Positions 23,824 to 32,372 of a stretch of DNA of 64,000 nucleotides are shown piece after piece. The stretch lies in assembly GCF_029457495.1 (NCBI RefSeq), contig NZ_CP120361.1:4850001-4914000 (forward strand), given 5' to 3'. How positions within the stretch are numbered: position 1 is the first letter of the stretch; every line of letters starts with the position of its first letter. A program made the translations under genes and the position numbers. The notes under the pieces were generated by a model, which ran no database searches, had not been told where the DNA came from, and was given only the letters and a program-made list of their open reading frames with translations. The stretch comes from Chelativorans sp. AA-79. GTDB taxonomy: Bacteria; Pseudomonadota; Alphaproteobacteria; Rhizobiales; Rhizobiaceae.

Positions 23824-24350
23824 TCCGCTGCGCGGACCGCTCCTCACCCCCGCCGGAGTCTGTCCCGACCTCGGCCGATCACTCGGACCCTTCTCCTTCC
23901 CGGCTGCACCCAATGAAGGGGGTGGTCTCTGCCGGGCCGAAGGAGAGCCCTGGCGGCTTCTCCGCGGTTTCCGCGATGCCGTCTCTCACCCAGCATCCGT
24001 TTTTCCGGAAACGGCGTCTGTCACCCACCGCCCCGGCACCGCCGGCCTGTCGCGGGCCCTCGGATCCCCAGGTTCCGATCCTGGGGAGGGAGGTTTCCGC
24101 CGCCCTCCCGAACACCCGGTGCGCATCCGGTTCCCGCGAGAGCGATGGGGAAAGAATAAGGGAGGCCGGCGAGGTGGAGAGAAAAAGAGTGCAATGAGCG
24201 AGTGATGAAACAGCGAATAGCGAGTGGGAACAGAGGGTTGGCGTCGCAAAAAGATTCTGGAGGTGCGGATTCTATCCCCGTTTTGAGCGGGATGCAGGCT
24301 CAATGCCGGTGCTCCTCATCCTCAATGCCTGCGACGTGGGAGATTGGTCA

Positions 24351-24385
24351 GGCATGAATCCTCCGGGTCAAGTCCGAGGATGACG
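24351..24385 (+). repeat. REP-like intergenic repeat, copy 1 (diverged)
   Basis: Diverged copy (ATGAATCCTCCGGGTCAAGT then CCGAGGATGACG) of the palindromic element seen twice more at 27720-27757 and 27802-27837. Confidence 0.6.
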
Positions 24386-24668
24386 GGGAGGAGAGGTTCT
24401 CGGCAAAACTCCATCGTTGCGATTGGCAAAAGCTGCGGTGAAGGTGTCGATCTCCGCTTGTGGGGAGATGGGCGACGGTCATGTAGACACAGCCGGTGAC
24501 GGACGCAGCTAAATAGTCGAGTCTTGAAGACAAGCCCCATTGCGGGGCAAGGTTTGCCTCTTCACAACGGCCACGCCTCACAACAAGTGCCTTTCTTCCT
24601 TTGCAACGAGCTTTTAAAGACTTTGGCCTAACAAAAAGGCCAGTTTTCAAGAAGCGGGGGTATTCCGA

Positions 24669-26075
24669 GTGCGCTTTTCGGCGGCGGAAGCAGCTGAACG
24701 TCTTCTGCCGGGCAGGTTCGCCGCGCTTGCGCGCCCGTGGGCCAGCCGGTTCGACGCGCTCGTCTCCGCGCCGGACGCGCGGGGGCAGGCGGGGCGCATG
24801 TCGCTCATCGCCTTCGGCATGCGCATCGTCAACGCCGTCATCGCCTTTGTGAGCCAGGTGCTGCTCGCCCGCTATATGGGCGGGTTCGAATACGGCATTT
24901 TCGTGCTGGTCTGGGTGACCATGATCATCCTGGGCAACACGGCCTGCCTGGGCTTCCAAACGAGCGTGATCCGCTTCGTGCCCGAATACGAGGCCAAGGA
25001 CCGACCGGCCGAGCTGCGCGGCATCCTCGTGGCGAGCCAGCGCATCGTGTTCCTTTCCGCGACGGCTCTCGCCCTTGCCGGCGCCCTCGGCATCTGGCTC
25101 TTCGAGGAGGAGATCCAGAGCTACTACGTCCTCCCCTTCTATCTCGGGCTCATCTGCCTGCCCATGATCGCGCTCGGCGACCTGCTGCAGGGGACGGCGC
25201 GCGCGCATGGCTGGCCGCTCTGGTCCATGACGCCGAGCTTCTTCATCCGGCCCATGCTCATCCTCGTCTTCCTTTGGACCCTGCACATGGCTGGAAGCCA
25301 GCCTGACGCGGCAGCCGCGGTGCTGGCGGCCATCTTCGCCACCTACCTCACCACGCTCCTGCAAATCGCCTATGTGGCCAGAGGCACGGAAAGCCCCCAT
25401 CGGCCGGTCAAGCCGGCCTTCCGTCTGCGCGAATGGCTCATCGTGTCGCTTCCCATCTTCCTTTCCAACGGCTTCTACTACCTGCTCACCAATGCCGACG
25501 TGCTGCTGGTCGGCCGCTTCATGCAGCCGACGGACGTGGCCGTCTATTTCGCCACGACGAAGGCGCTGGCGCTCGTCCATTTTGTCTACTACGCGGTGCG
25601 GACCGGGGTCATTCAGCGCTATTCCGCCTATCTGCACAGCGGCGACAGGGCAGCGCTTGCGCGCTTCGCGCGCGAGACGACCTACTGGACCTTCATTCCC
25701 GCCACGATCATGGGGCTTGCCGTCCTTGCGCTCGGCAAGCCGATCCTGATGCTGTTCGGCCCCGGCTTCGACGCAGGTTACCCGCTTCTCTTCCTGCTCG
25801 TGGCGGCGGTGATCTTCCGCGCCACGGTGGGTCCGGCGGAAAGCCTGCTGACCATGAGCGGCCACGAGAACAGCAGTGTCGTGGTCTACGCCATCACGCT
25901 GGCCGTCAATATCGGGCTCAGCGTCTTTCTCATCCCGAGGCTCGGGCTCTGGGGCGTCGCGATCGGCATGTCGACGGCTCTCGTCGTCGAGGCTGTGCTG
26001 CTCGCCTTCACGGTCCGGCGCAAGCTCGGCATCGTCATGGTGGCGTTTCTTCCGTCGCCCAAGGAGACAGTCTGA
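24669..26075 (+). CDS. oligosaccharide flippase family protein (Wzx-like)
   Basis: Integral membrane protein of the MOP/polysaccharide-transporter superfamily, 468 aa, predicted to flip lipid-linked oligosaccharides across the inner membrane. It has about 12 hydrophobic helices starting after residue 38 (MSLIAFGMRIVNAVIAFVSQ), with characteristic LLARYMGGFEYGIFVLVW and later GFYYLLTNADVLLVGRFM segments. A GTG at 24669 is the annotated start; an in-frame ATG at 24798 lies at the first helix. Its stop overlaps the start of the next gene (TGATG), so the two are co-translated. No glycosyltransferase is nearby, so the substrate is unknown. Confidence 0.88.
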   Translation: MRFSAAEAAERLLPGRFAALARPWASRFDALVSAPDARGQAGRMSLIAFGMRIVNAVIAFVSQVLLARYMGGFEYGIFVLVWVTMIILGNTACLGFQTSVIRFVPEYEAKDRPAELRGILVASQRIVFLSATALALAGALGIWLFEEEIQSYYVLPFYLGLICLPMIALGDLLQGTARAHGWPLWSMTPSFFIRPMLILVFLWTLHMAGSQPDAAAAVLAAIFATYLTTLLQIAYVARGTESPHRPVKPAFRLREWLIVSLPIFLSNGFYYLLTNADVLLVGRFMQPTDVAVYFATTKALALVHFVYYAVRTGVIQRYSAYLHSGDRAALARFARETTYWTFIPATIMGLAVLALGKPILMLFGPGFDAGYPLLFLLVAAVIFRATVGPAESLLTMSGHENSSVVVYAITLAVNIGLSVFLIPRLGLWGVAIGMSTALVVEAVLLAFTVRRKLGIVMVAFLPSPKETV

Positions 26076-27355
26076 TGGTGGCCACGCCTCTTCTGGAAGA
26101 GACCGGCGGCAGCGCCGCCGGCGCACTGATCAGTGATATCGCCGGCCTCTCCGAGGGACCCGAACGCGCCGACATGGAGCTCATTTCCGCCAGGCGCCCG
26201 TTGCGACGCATGGCGATCTACGCCGCATCGGCCGGGTTCGATCTGGTCGAGGAGCTCGACTATCTGGCCGCCCGCGCCATCGAGCCCAACGTCTTCTTCA
26301 ATCCCCGTTTCCTGGCGCCGGCCATGCCGCGGCTGGAGGACCGCGAGGTGCGCCTCGCCGTCATACGCGACGGCACGGAGGAGAAGAACAGGCTGCGCCT
26401 GCTCGTGCCCTTCTCGGTCGAGAAGCCGCCGCTTCCCCTGGGCGCCACTGTGCTGCGGGCCTGGGCGCACCCCTTCGGCCCGCTCGGCACGCCGCTGGTC
26501 GACGGCGACGACCCCGTCGGCGTGATCGAGGATTTCTTCGCCATGCTGGCACGGCCGCATCTGAAACTGCCGAAGATCTTCGTCTTCCCGGAAACGAGAT
26601 TTGACGGCCCGTTCGCTGCGGCGCTGCGCGCGGTGGCGGAGGCGCGCAACCTGCCGCTGATCGCGGCGGGCGAGGCGGAACGCCCTTTCCTCGACAGCAG
26701 CCTCGACGGCGAGGCCTATCTGAAGCAGAGCCTGCGTTCGCACCATTACCGCGAGTTCCGGCGCCTCAAGCGGCGCCTTGCTGATCTCGGCCGGCTGGAA
26801 CACCGCATCGCCCGCCAGCCCGACGAGATCCGCGCGGCGATCGAGACCTTCCTCACGCTGGAAGCTTCCGGCTGGAAGGGGCGCGAGCGGACGGCGATGG
26901 TGATCGACCGCTACCGCGCGGCGTTTGCGCGGGAGGCCGTGTACAGGCTCGCCGAGCGGGACCTCTGCCGCATCCATACACTGGTGCTCAACAACCATGC
27001 GCTGGCGAGCCTCGTGGTCTTCGTGGAAGCGGGCATGGCCTATACGTGGAAGACGGCCTATGACGAGAACTACGCCGCCTTCTCCCCCGGCACGCTGCTG
27101 ATGATCGAGGTGACGAAAGCCCATCTCGAGGACCCCAACATCACAGCGACCGATTCTTGCGCGGTGCCGGACCATCCGGTGATGAGCCGGCTATGGTCGG
27201 AGCGGCGCGCCATCGGCACCTTCGTGGTCGGCCTCGTCCCCGGCACGGAGCGGCTCGCCCACCAGGCGGCCGGCCAGATCCATTTCCACCGCGAGACGCG
27301 CAATGCGCTGCGCCTGCTGCGCAACCGCATCCGCAGGCTGGTGCGGCACCGCTGA
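26075..27355 (+). CDS. GNAT/FemAB-like (BioF2-like) acyltransferase
   Basis: Predicted cytoplasmic acyltransferase, 426 aa, of the BioF2-like/CelD group whose relatives act in exopolysaccharide or peptidoglycan-type modification. The C-terminal GNAT-like domain spans about residues 190-390 and includes SLRSHHYREFRRLKRRLADL, FLTLEASGWKGRERTA and VFVEAGMAYTWKTAYDENYA. The ATG at 26075 overlaps the flippase stop by one base and has AAGGAG 8 nt upstream. Coupling to a flippase suggests modification of a polysaccharide repeat unit before export; this is inference from context. Confidence 0.82.
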   Translation: MVATPLLEETGGSAAGALISDIAGLSEGPERADMELISARRPLRRMAIYAASAGFDLVEELDYLAARAIEPNVFFNPRFLAPAMPRLEDREVRLAVIRDGTEEKNRLRLLVPFSVEKPPLPLGATVLRAWAHPFGPLGTPLVDGDDPVGVIEDFFAMLARPHLKLPKIFVFPETRFDGPFAAALRAVAEARNLPLIAAGEAERPFLDSSLDGEAYLKQSLRSHHYREFRRLKRRLADLGRLEHRIARQPDEIRAAIETFLTLEASGWKGRERTAMVIDRYRAAFAREAVYRLAERDLCRIHTLVLNNHALASLVVFVEAGMAYTWKTAYDENYAAFSPGTLLMIEVTKAHLEDPNITATDSCAVPDHPVMSRLWSERRAIGTFVVGLVPGTERLAHQAAGQIHFHRETRNALRLLRNRIRRLVRHR

Positions 27356-27433
27356 CCCTTGGCGGGACGCGCGCTCTTTACAGGAAGCCCGCCAGGGGCG
27401 ATCTTCCCGCGAGCGGGAATCAAGGGGGCCACA

Positions 27434-27655
27434 ATGCCGCGCAAGAAGACGGAACGGAAGCCGCAGACAGAAAAGGCGAAGGCCGGCGGCGGGATACACA
27501 TTCACTGGGTGTGGGTGGCCCTGATCGCCGGCCTCGTCTTCGGCGCCGCCTCGGGCTATTTCGTCGGCCTCCAGGCATCCGCCGGCACCAGCGGCTACAC
27601 CGATGTCTATGGCCGCAGCCCCGGCCATCCGCATTACAGGCACAATCATCCTTGA
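27434..27655 (+). CDS. small single-pass membrane protein with a His-rich tail
   Basis: A 73-aa protein, not recognised. It has a very basic N-terminus (MPRKKTERKPQTEKAKAGGG), a short IHIHWVWV stretch, one transmembrane helix (VALIAGLVFGAASGYFVGLQ), and a periplasmic tail ending GHPHYRHNHP, which could bind metal. The ATG at 27434 is preceded by AAGGGGG at good spacing, which supports translation. It follows the acyltransferase gene on the same strand by 78 nt. Function is unknown. Confidence 0.6.
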   Translation: MPRKKTERKPQTEKAKAGGGIHIHWVWVALIAGLVFGAASGYFVGLQASAGTSGYTDVYGRSPGHPHYRHNHP

Positions 27656-27719
27656 GAGCGTACCGCCCGGCGGGTGGAAGGGTTCACGCCGAATGTCCGA
27701 CCCGCTGGTGATGGTGATG

Positions 27720-27757
27720 TTCAGGCTTGGATCCTCGGGGCAAGCCCGAGGATGACG
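27720..27757 (+). repeat. REP-like intergenic repeat, copy 2
   Basis: TTCAGGCTTGGATCCTCGGG then GCAAGCCCGAGGATGACG; internally palindromic (ATCCTCGGG / CCCGAGGAT). It is in opposite orientation to copy 3, 44 nt away. Confidence 0.75.
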
Positions 27758-27801
27758 AAGCAGAGGACTCCGGCACCTCCAAACATTTCGATCGGAGGAA
27801 G

Positions 27802-27837
27802 CATCCTCGGGCTTGCCCCGAGGATCCATGCCTGAAC
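27802..27837 (-). repeat. REP-like intergenic repeat, copy 3 (inverted)
   Basis: Reverse complement of copy 2 with one mismatch in the shared part; the pair could fold into a long cruciform or hairpin between the small His-tailed protein and the DUF2165 gene. Confidence 0.75.
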
Positions 27838-27943
27838 GGTCCACAACGGCCAAAGCAACGGCCACCGGAATAAGGCCTCATTAACCCGTTCCGTGGAGAA
27901 TTGCCGCGTTCAGGCATCTCTATTTCTTCAGGGGAATACTTTC

Positions 27944-28444
27944 ATGTTCATCACACGATTGACGAAGACGGCCTTTGTAGCGGCCATCGCCTTCTTTGCC
28001 TCGCTGGTCTCGTTTGGAAACATCACGGATTACGGCACCAATTACGCATTCGTTCAGCATGTGCTCATGATGGACACGATCTTCCCCGACGCGACGATCA
28101 AATATCGCGCGATCACCAGTCCGACGCTGCATCACGCGGCCTACAACTTCATCATCGCCATGGAGACGCTGACGGCAATCCTGTGCTGGATCGGCGCCTT
28201 CAGCATGCTGGGCCGGCTGAGGAGCGGCGCATCGGCCTTCAACCACGCCAAGAAATGGGCGATCGCTGGCCTCGCGCTGGGCTTTCTCGTCTGGCAGGTC
28301 GGCTTCATGTCGATCGGCGGCGAGTGGTTCGGCATGTGGATGTCGCAGACCTGGAACGGAATCGAATCCGCGTTCCGGTTCTTCATCACCATCATCGCGG
28401 TGCTGATCTTCGTCGTGCTGCCCGACCAGGAACTGACCGACTGA
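27944..28444 (+). CDS. DUF2165 family small integral membrane protein
   Basis: Predicted four-helix inner membrane protein of unknown function, 166 aa. The start MFITRLTKTAFVAAIAFFAS, the loop NITDYGTNYAFVQHVLMMD, and the segments FIIAMETLTAILCWIGAFSM and WAIAGLALGFLVWQVGFM are typical of DUF2165. The ATG at 27944 has AGGGGA upstream; the open frame starts slightly earlier without support. The gene stands alone and converges with the ABC transporter operon, 14 nt apart. Confidence 0.9.
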   Translation: MFITRLTKTAFVAAIAFFASLVSFGNITDYGTNYAFVQHVLMMDTIFPDATIKYRAITSPTLHHAAYNFIIAMETLTAILCWIGAFSMLGRLRSGASAFNHAKKWAIAGLALGFLVWQVGFMSIGGEWFGMWMSQTWNGIESAFRFFITIIAVLIFVVLPDQELTD

Positions 28445-28458
28445 CGGACAGCCGAGGC

Positions 28459-29466
28459 TCAGCCGTTGAGATGGCAGGCGGAACGATGGCCGGGGGCCAC
28501 GGCGCGCATGGCGGGCGCCTCCCGGCTGCATCTCGGCTGCGCGAGCGGACACCGGGGATGGAAATGGCAGCCGCCGGGCGGCGCGAGCGGGCTCGGCAGT
28601 TCCCCCTTTATGGCCTCGAAACGCTGTTTCTTCGGTTCGATCCTCGGAATGCCCGATAGAAGCGCCTGGGTATAGGGATGGTTCGGCCGGCGGAAGATCT
28701 CCTCGACCGGCGCCTCCTCCACGATCCGCCCGAGATACATGATGGCCACCCGGTCGGAAATGTGCTCGACCACGCCGAGATCGTGGCTGATGAAGACATA
28801 AGTCAGGTCGAGCTCTTCGCGCAGATCCATGAAGAGGTTCAGGATCTGCGCCTGGATCGAGACGTCCAGGGCGGCAACGCTTTCGTCGCAGACGAGGAAT
28901 TCCGGCTGCACCGCAAGGGCGCGCGCGATGTTGATCCGCTGACGCTGGCCGCCGGAGAACTGGTGCGGGAAGCGCTTCTTCATCGAAGGATCGAAGCCGA
29001 CCATCCGTAGATATTCGTCCACATAGGCCCCGGTCTTGCCGGAGATGAGACGGTGGACGCGCGGCGCCTCCGAGATGATCCTGTCGACGGTCGTGCGCGG
29101 GTTGAGCGCAGCCATGGGGTTCTGGAAGATCATCTGCACGGCGAGGCCCATCCGCTTCCGCTCCGGGCCGCTCATCTCCGTGCTCCTGCGCCCTTTCCAG
29201 ACGAGGTCGCCCGACGAGGCCGGCGATATGGCGGCCATGATGCGCCCGAGCGTGGACTTGCCGCACCCGCTTTCGCCCACGACGCCCAGCACCTCTCCCT
29301 TGCGTACGGAGAGGCTGACGCCATCGAGCGCGCGGACGGTGGGCGGCGGCTTTGCCGCGCCCAGGCGGATGGAGATCCGCGCCGCCAGGTCCGGCTCCGG
29401 CCCGAAGACGCGCGAGACGTCGCGCACCTCCAGGACCGGGGTCTCTTCGTTCTGCACCGGGTTCAT
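28459..29466 (-). CDS. peptide-type ABC transporter ATP-binding protein (OppF/DppF class)
   Basis: Second ATPase of an oligopeptide/dipeptide-type importer, 335 aa. It has Walker A GESGCGKSTLGRIMA, signature FSGGQRQRINIARAL, Walker B LVCDESVAALDVSIQAQ, and the family-specific C-terminal extension with the Cys motif GGCHFHPRCPLAQPRC. It is the last gene of a seven-gene operon and its ATG overlaps the preceding ATPase stop by 4 nt. Together with the other ATPase it powers uptake through the two permeases. Confidence 0.95.
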   Translation of the reverse strand: MNPVQNEETPVLEVRDVSRVFGPEPDLAARISIRLGAAKPPPTVRALDGVSLSVRKGEVLGVVGESGCGKSTLGRIMAAISPASSGDLVWKGRRSTEMSGPERKRMGLAVQMIFQNPMAALNPRTTVDRIISEAPRVHRLISGKTGAYVDEYLRMVGFDPSMKKRFPHQFSGGQRQRINIARALAVQPEFLVCDESVAALDVSIQAQILNLFMDLREELDLTYVFISHDLGVVEHISDRVAIMYLGRIVEEAPVEEIFRRPNHPYTQALLSGIPRIEPKKQRFEAIKGELPSPLAPPGGCHFHPRCPLAQPRCSREAPAMRAVAPGHRSACHLNG

Positions 29467-30446
29467 CGTACAGACCCTTCCTCCAGCGGGTGAAAGCAGC
29501 GGAAGCCGTGCCCCTCAGGGCCCTCCCCCAACTTCGGCATCTGCAGGCACATGCCGTCCGCATGCGTGCAGCGGCTGCGGAAGCTGCAGCCCTCGGGCAG
29601 GTTTGCCAGGCTGGGCGTCATGCCGGGGATCTGGAGCAGCCGTTTGCGGCGTTCGTTCTGGCTCGGCACCGAGTTCATGAGCCCGCGCGTATAGGGGTGG
29701 CGCGGCGTGCCGAGGACCGCCGACACGCTCCCCTTCTCGACGATGCGTCCGGCATACATCACGGCGATATCGTCGGCCAGCCGCGAAACGATGGCGAGGT
29801 CATGCGTGATCCAGATGACGGCCGTGTTGTTCTCCTCGGCGAGGCGCTGGAACTCGGAGATGATCTGCGCCTGGATGGTGACGTCGAGGGCGGTGGTCGG
29901 CTCGTCCGCAATGATGAGGTCCGGGCTGTTCAGGAGCGCGATGGCGATGACGACGCGCTGCCGCATGCCGCCGGAGAACTGGTGCGGATAAGCCGAGAGC
30001 CTCTCCTCCGGGCTGGGTATGCCGACCTTGCCGAGCGCATCACGGGCATGCGCGCGCGCCTCCGCGTGGGACATGCTGCGATGCGCGAGCACGGTTTCGA
30101 CCATCTGCGTCTCGATGCGCAGGACCGGGTTCAGCGTCATCATCGGGTCCTGGAACACCATGGCGATACGCGAGCCGCGCCAGCGGCGCATCTCCTCCGG
30201 TGACAGCCGCGCAAGGTCCGTGCCGTCGAAGAGGATCTGCCCCGAGGCCACGCGGCCGGGGCGCTCGACGAGGCCCATGATGGTAAAGCCGGTGACGGAC
30301 TTGCCGGAGCCGCTCTCGCCGACGAGGCCGAGCACCCGGCCGCGGGAAAGCGAGAACGAGACGTCGTTGACGGCGCGCAGGGGGTGCCCGCCGCGCCCGT
30401 GCGGGAACTCGGTCACGAGATTGCGGACATCGAGGAGCGGTGCCAT
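29463..30446 (-). CDS. peptide-type ABC transporter ATP-binding protein (OppD/DppD class)
   Basis: First ATPase of the importer, 327 aa from the ATG at 30446 (GGAG 8 nt upstream; an extended frame runs into the permease gene and is not used). Visible motifs are Walker A GESGSGKSVTGFTIMGL, signature FSGGMRQRVVIAIALL, Walker B LIIADEPTTALDVTIQAQ, and the C-terminal oligopeptide motif GCSFRSRCTHADGMC, an OppD-type Cys cluster. It overlaps the next ATPase by 4 nt. Confidence 0.95.
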   Translation of the reverse strand: MAPLLDVRNLVTEFPHGRGGHPLRAVNDVSFSLSRGRVLGLVGESGSGKSVTGFTIMGLVERPGRVASGQILFDGTDLARLSPEEMRRWRGSRIAMVFQDPMMTLNPVLRIETQMVETVLAHRSMSHAEARAHARDALGKVGIPSPEERLSAYPHQFSGGMRQRVVIAIALLNSPDLIIADEPTTALDVTIQAQIISEFQRLAEENNTAVIWITHDLAIVSRLADDIAVMYAGRIVEKGSVSAVLGTPRHPYTRGLMNSVPSQNERRKRLLQIPGMTPSLANLPEGCSFRSRCTHADGMCLQMPKLGEGPEGHGFRCFHPLEEGSVR

Positions 30447-30447
30447 G

Positions 30448-31371
30448 TCAGGTGCTCCTGGGATTGAGGACATCGCGAAGACCGTCGCCGACGAGGTTGA
30501 TCGCCACGATGGTCACGAACAAAGCGATTCCGGGAAAGAAGCTGATCCAGTAGAGGCCGGAAAGCAGGTACTGGTATCCGTTCGAGATGAGCATCCCCAG
30601 CGAAGGCTCCGTCACCGAGGCGCCGAGCCCGAGGAAGGACAGCGTCGCCTCCAGGCTGATCGCGCGGGCCACCTGCATGGTGGCGATGACGATGACCGGG
30701 GCAAGGCAGTTCGGCAGAAGATGATGGAGCAGGACGCGCCAGCCGGGAAGGCACAGGCTGCGGGCGGCTTCGATATATTCCTTCTCCCGCTCCACGAGCG
30801 CTGCGCCGCGCGTCGTGCGGGCATAGGTGGCCCACTCGGCGACGATGAGCGCGAGCACCACATTGACCACGCCCTTGCCGAGCACGGCCAGCATCATCAG
30901 GGCCATCAGGATGGTCGGGAAGGAAAGCTGGAGGTCGACGAGCCGCATGATCAGGCTTTCGGTCCGCCCGCCCGCATAGGCCGCGAATAGGCCGAGCATG
31001 GTTCCGATGATGGCGGCGGCGAATGCGGAAACGACTCCCACCAGGAGCGATGTGCGCAGCCCGTAAAGGATTCCGGAGAGGATGTCCCGGCCCTGCGCAT
31101 CGGTTCCCAGGAGATAGGGCACGCCGTCGAAGGATTCCGAGCCCGGCGGCAGCCGGCTGTCGAGGATGTCGATCTGGTTGAGATCATAAGGGTTCTGCGG
31201 CGATATCCAGGGGGCGAACACCGCAAGCAGGATGATGATGACGAGCGCGGCAAGCGCAATCATCGCTCCCGGCTTCTCCAGGAGCCTGAAGAGGCGGTGC
31301 CGTTCCGCCTCGCCCTTGGCCGCCTCGTTTTCGGAGACCGGCACCTCTTCCGCTTCGACCATGCCGGACAT
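30448..31371 (-). CDS. peptide-type ABC transporter permease (DppC class)
   Basis: Inner-membrane permease, 307 aa, with the OppC/DppC layout: a cytoplasmic N-terminus, first helix AMIALAALVIIILLAVFAPW, the ISPQNPYDLNQ segment, LLGTDAQGRDILSGILYG just before the transport domain, and the EAA loop around YIEAARSLCLPGWRVLLHHL. The ATG at 31371 lies 4 nt past the stop of the first permease and has a GGTAGG ribosome site; the longer frame would overlap that gene. Confidence 0.93.
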   Translation of the reverse strand: MSGMVEAEEVPVSENEAAKGEAERHRLFRLLEKPGAMIALAALVIIILLAVFAPWISPQNPYDLNQIDILDSRLPPGSESFDGVPYLLGTDAQGRDILSGILYGLRTSLLVGVVSAFAAAIIGTMLGLFAAYAGGRTESLIMRLVDLQLSFPTILMALMMLAVLGKGVVNVVLALIVAEWATYARTTRGAALVEREKEYIEAARSLCLPGWRVLLHHLLPNCLAPVIVIATMQVARAISLEATLSFLGLGASVTEPSLGMLISNGYQYLLSGLYWISFFPGIALFVTIVAINLVGDGLRDVLNPRST

Positions 31372-31375
31372 GGGC

Positions 31376-32350
31376 CTACCCCTTCGCATCCAGCCGGACG
31401 CGCGGGTCCAGCAGCGTGTAACAGACATCGATGATGAAGTTCAGCGTCACGAAAAGGAGCACCATCATCATCAGGTACGCGACGACGACAGGCCGATCGA
31501 GCAGATTGATACTGTCGATGATGAGCTTGCCGACACCGGGCCAGGCGAAGATGCTCTCCGTGACGACGGAGAAGGCGATGAGGGAGCCGAACTCCAGTCC
31601 GATGATCGTGACGACGGGGATCATCAGGTTCTTCAGCACATGCACGAGGACGATGCGGCTCTCCGGCAGCCCCTTGGCGCGGGCGAACTTGACGTAGTCC
31701 TGCGGCAGCACCTCCTGCACGCCCGCCCGCGTCAGCCGCAGGACGAGCGAGGTCTTGAACAGGGCGAGGTTGAGGGCAGGCAGGAACAGGTGCTTCAGGC
31801 CGTCGCTCGTGAGAAACGACCACTGGATGCCCAGCACCTCGACCGTTTCGCCCCGCCCATTGGTCGGCAGCCAGCCCATCTGCACCGAAAAGACCAGAAT
31901 CAGCATCAGGCCGACCCAGAAGGTAGGAAGGGAGAAGCCGAGGATGGAGCCGGTCATGATGACCCGCGCGGCGATGGAATTGGCGTAAAGGCCGGCATAG
32001 AGGCCGAGCGGAAGCCCGACGACGATCGCGATCACGAGCGCGGCGACGGCGAGCTCCAGCGTCGCCGGCAGCCGCTCGAAGATGACGTCCAAGGCGGGGC
32101 GATTGTAGACGAAGCTGTTGCCCAGATCCCCGTGCAGGAGCCCGCCGAGGAAGTCGAGATACTGCTTCCACAGGGGCTGGTCGAGACCGAACTGGGCTAT
32201 GACGCGGGCCCGCTCCGCCTGGTTCGCATCCGGATTGATGAGGATATCCACCGGGTTGCCGATGACGTTCACGCCCAGGAACACGATCAGCGTCATCGCG
32301 AAGATGACGAAAAGGGCCTGAATTGTCCGGCGGATCAATGCAGTTGTCAT
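31376..32350 (-). CDS. peptide-type ABC transporter permease (DppB class)
   Basis: Inner-membrane permease, 324 aa, of the OppB/DppB class. It begins MTTALIRRTIQALFVIFAMT with the first helix, has the large periplasmic loop, and the EAA motif region YVKFARAKGLPESRIVLVHV followed by LKNLMIPVVTIIGLEFGSLI. The ATG at 32350 has GGAGGA 7 nt upstream. It is the fourth gene of the operon, directly after the gamma-glutamyltransferase-like gene. Confidence 0.94.
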   Translation of the reverse strand: MTTALIRRTIQALFVIFAMTLIVFLGVNVIGNPVDILINPDANQAERARVIAQFGLDQPLWKQYLDFLGGLLHGDLGNSFVYNRPALDVIFERLPATLELAVAALVIAIVVGLPLGLYAGLYANSIAARVIMTGSILGFSLPTFWVGLMLILVFSVQMGWLPTNGRGETVEVLGIQWSFLTSDGLKHLFLPALNLALFKTSLVLRLTRAGVQEVLPQDYVKFARAKGLPESRIVLVHVLKNLMIPVVTIIGLEFGSLIAFSVVTESIFAWPGVGKLIIDSINLLDRPVVVAYLMMMVLLFVTLNFIIDVCYTLLDPRVRLDAKG

Positions 32351-32372
32351 CGCGTGTTCCTCCGCGAAATCA

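Larger units (their letters stand above)
23569..24668. other. 1.1-kb gene-free region with hairpins
   Basis: No convincing gene is visible between secA and the flippase. Open frames exist on both strands (for example 23600-24205), but their translations are Arg/Pro/Ser-rich without domain character. The region holds a perfect 11-bp hairpin (23798-23823), a second dyad (CCCCAGG / CCTGGGG near 24070-24090) and one REP-like element (24351-24385). It is probably an accumulation of intergenic repeats. Confidence 0.6.

Noticed and set aside
23600..24205. 201-codon plus-strand frame downstream of secA.
   Set aside because: Arg/Pro/Ser-rich, no start context, and it crosses the strong hairpin at 23798-23823; it looks like non-coding repeat sequence.
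24540..24668. AT-rich patch with GGCC-TAACAAAAA-GGCC just before the flippase gene, considered as a promoter or terminator.
   Set aside because: The stem is only 4 bp and no paired -35/-10 elements could be defined.
24348..26126. 592-codon minus-strand frame opposite the flippase gene.
   Set aside because: The plus strand encodes a clear multi-helix flippase; the minus translation is Glu/Arg/His-rich without any domain.
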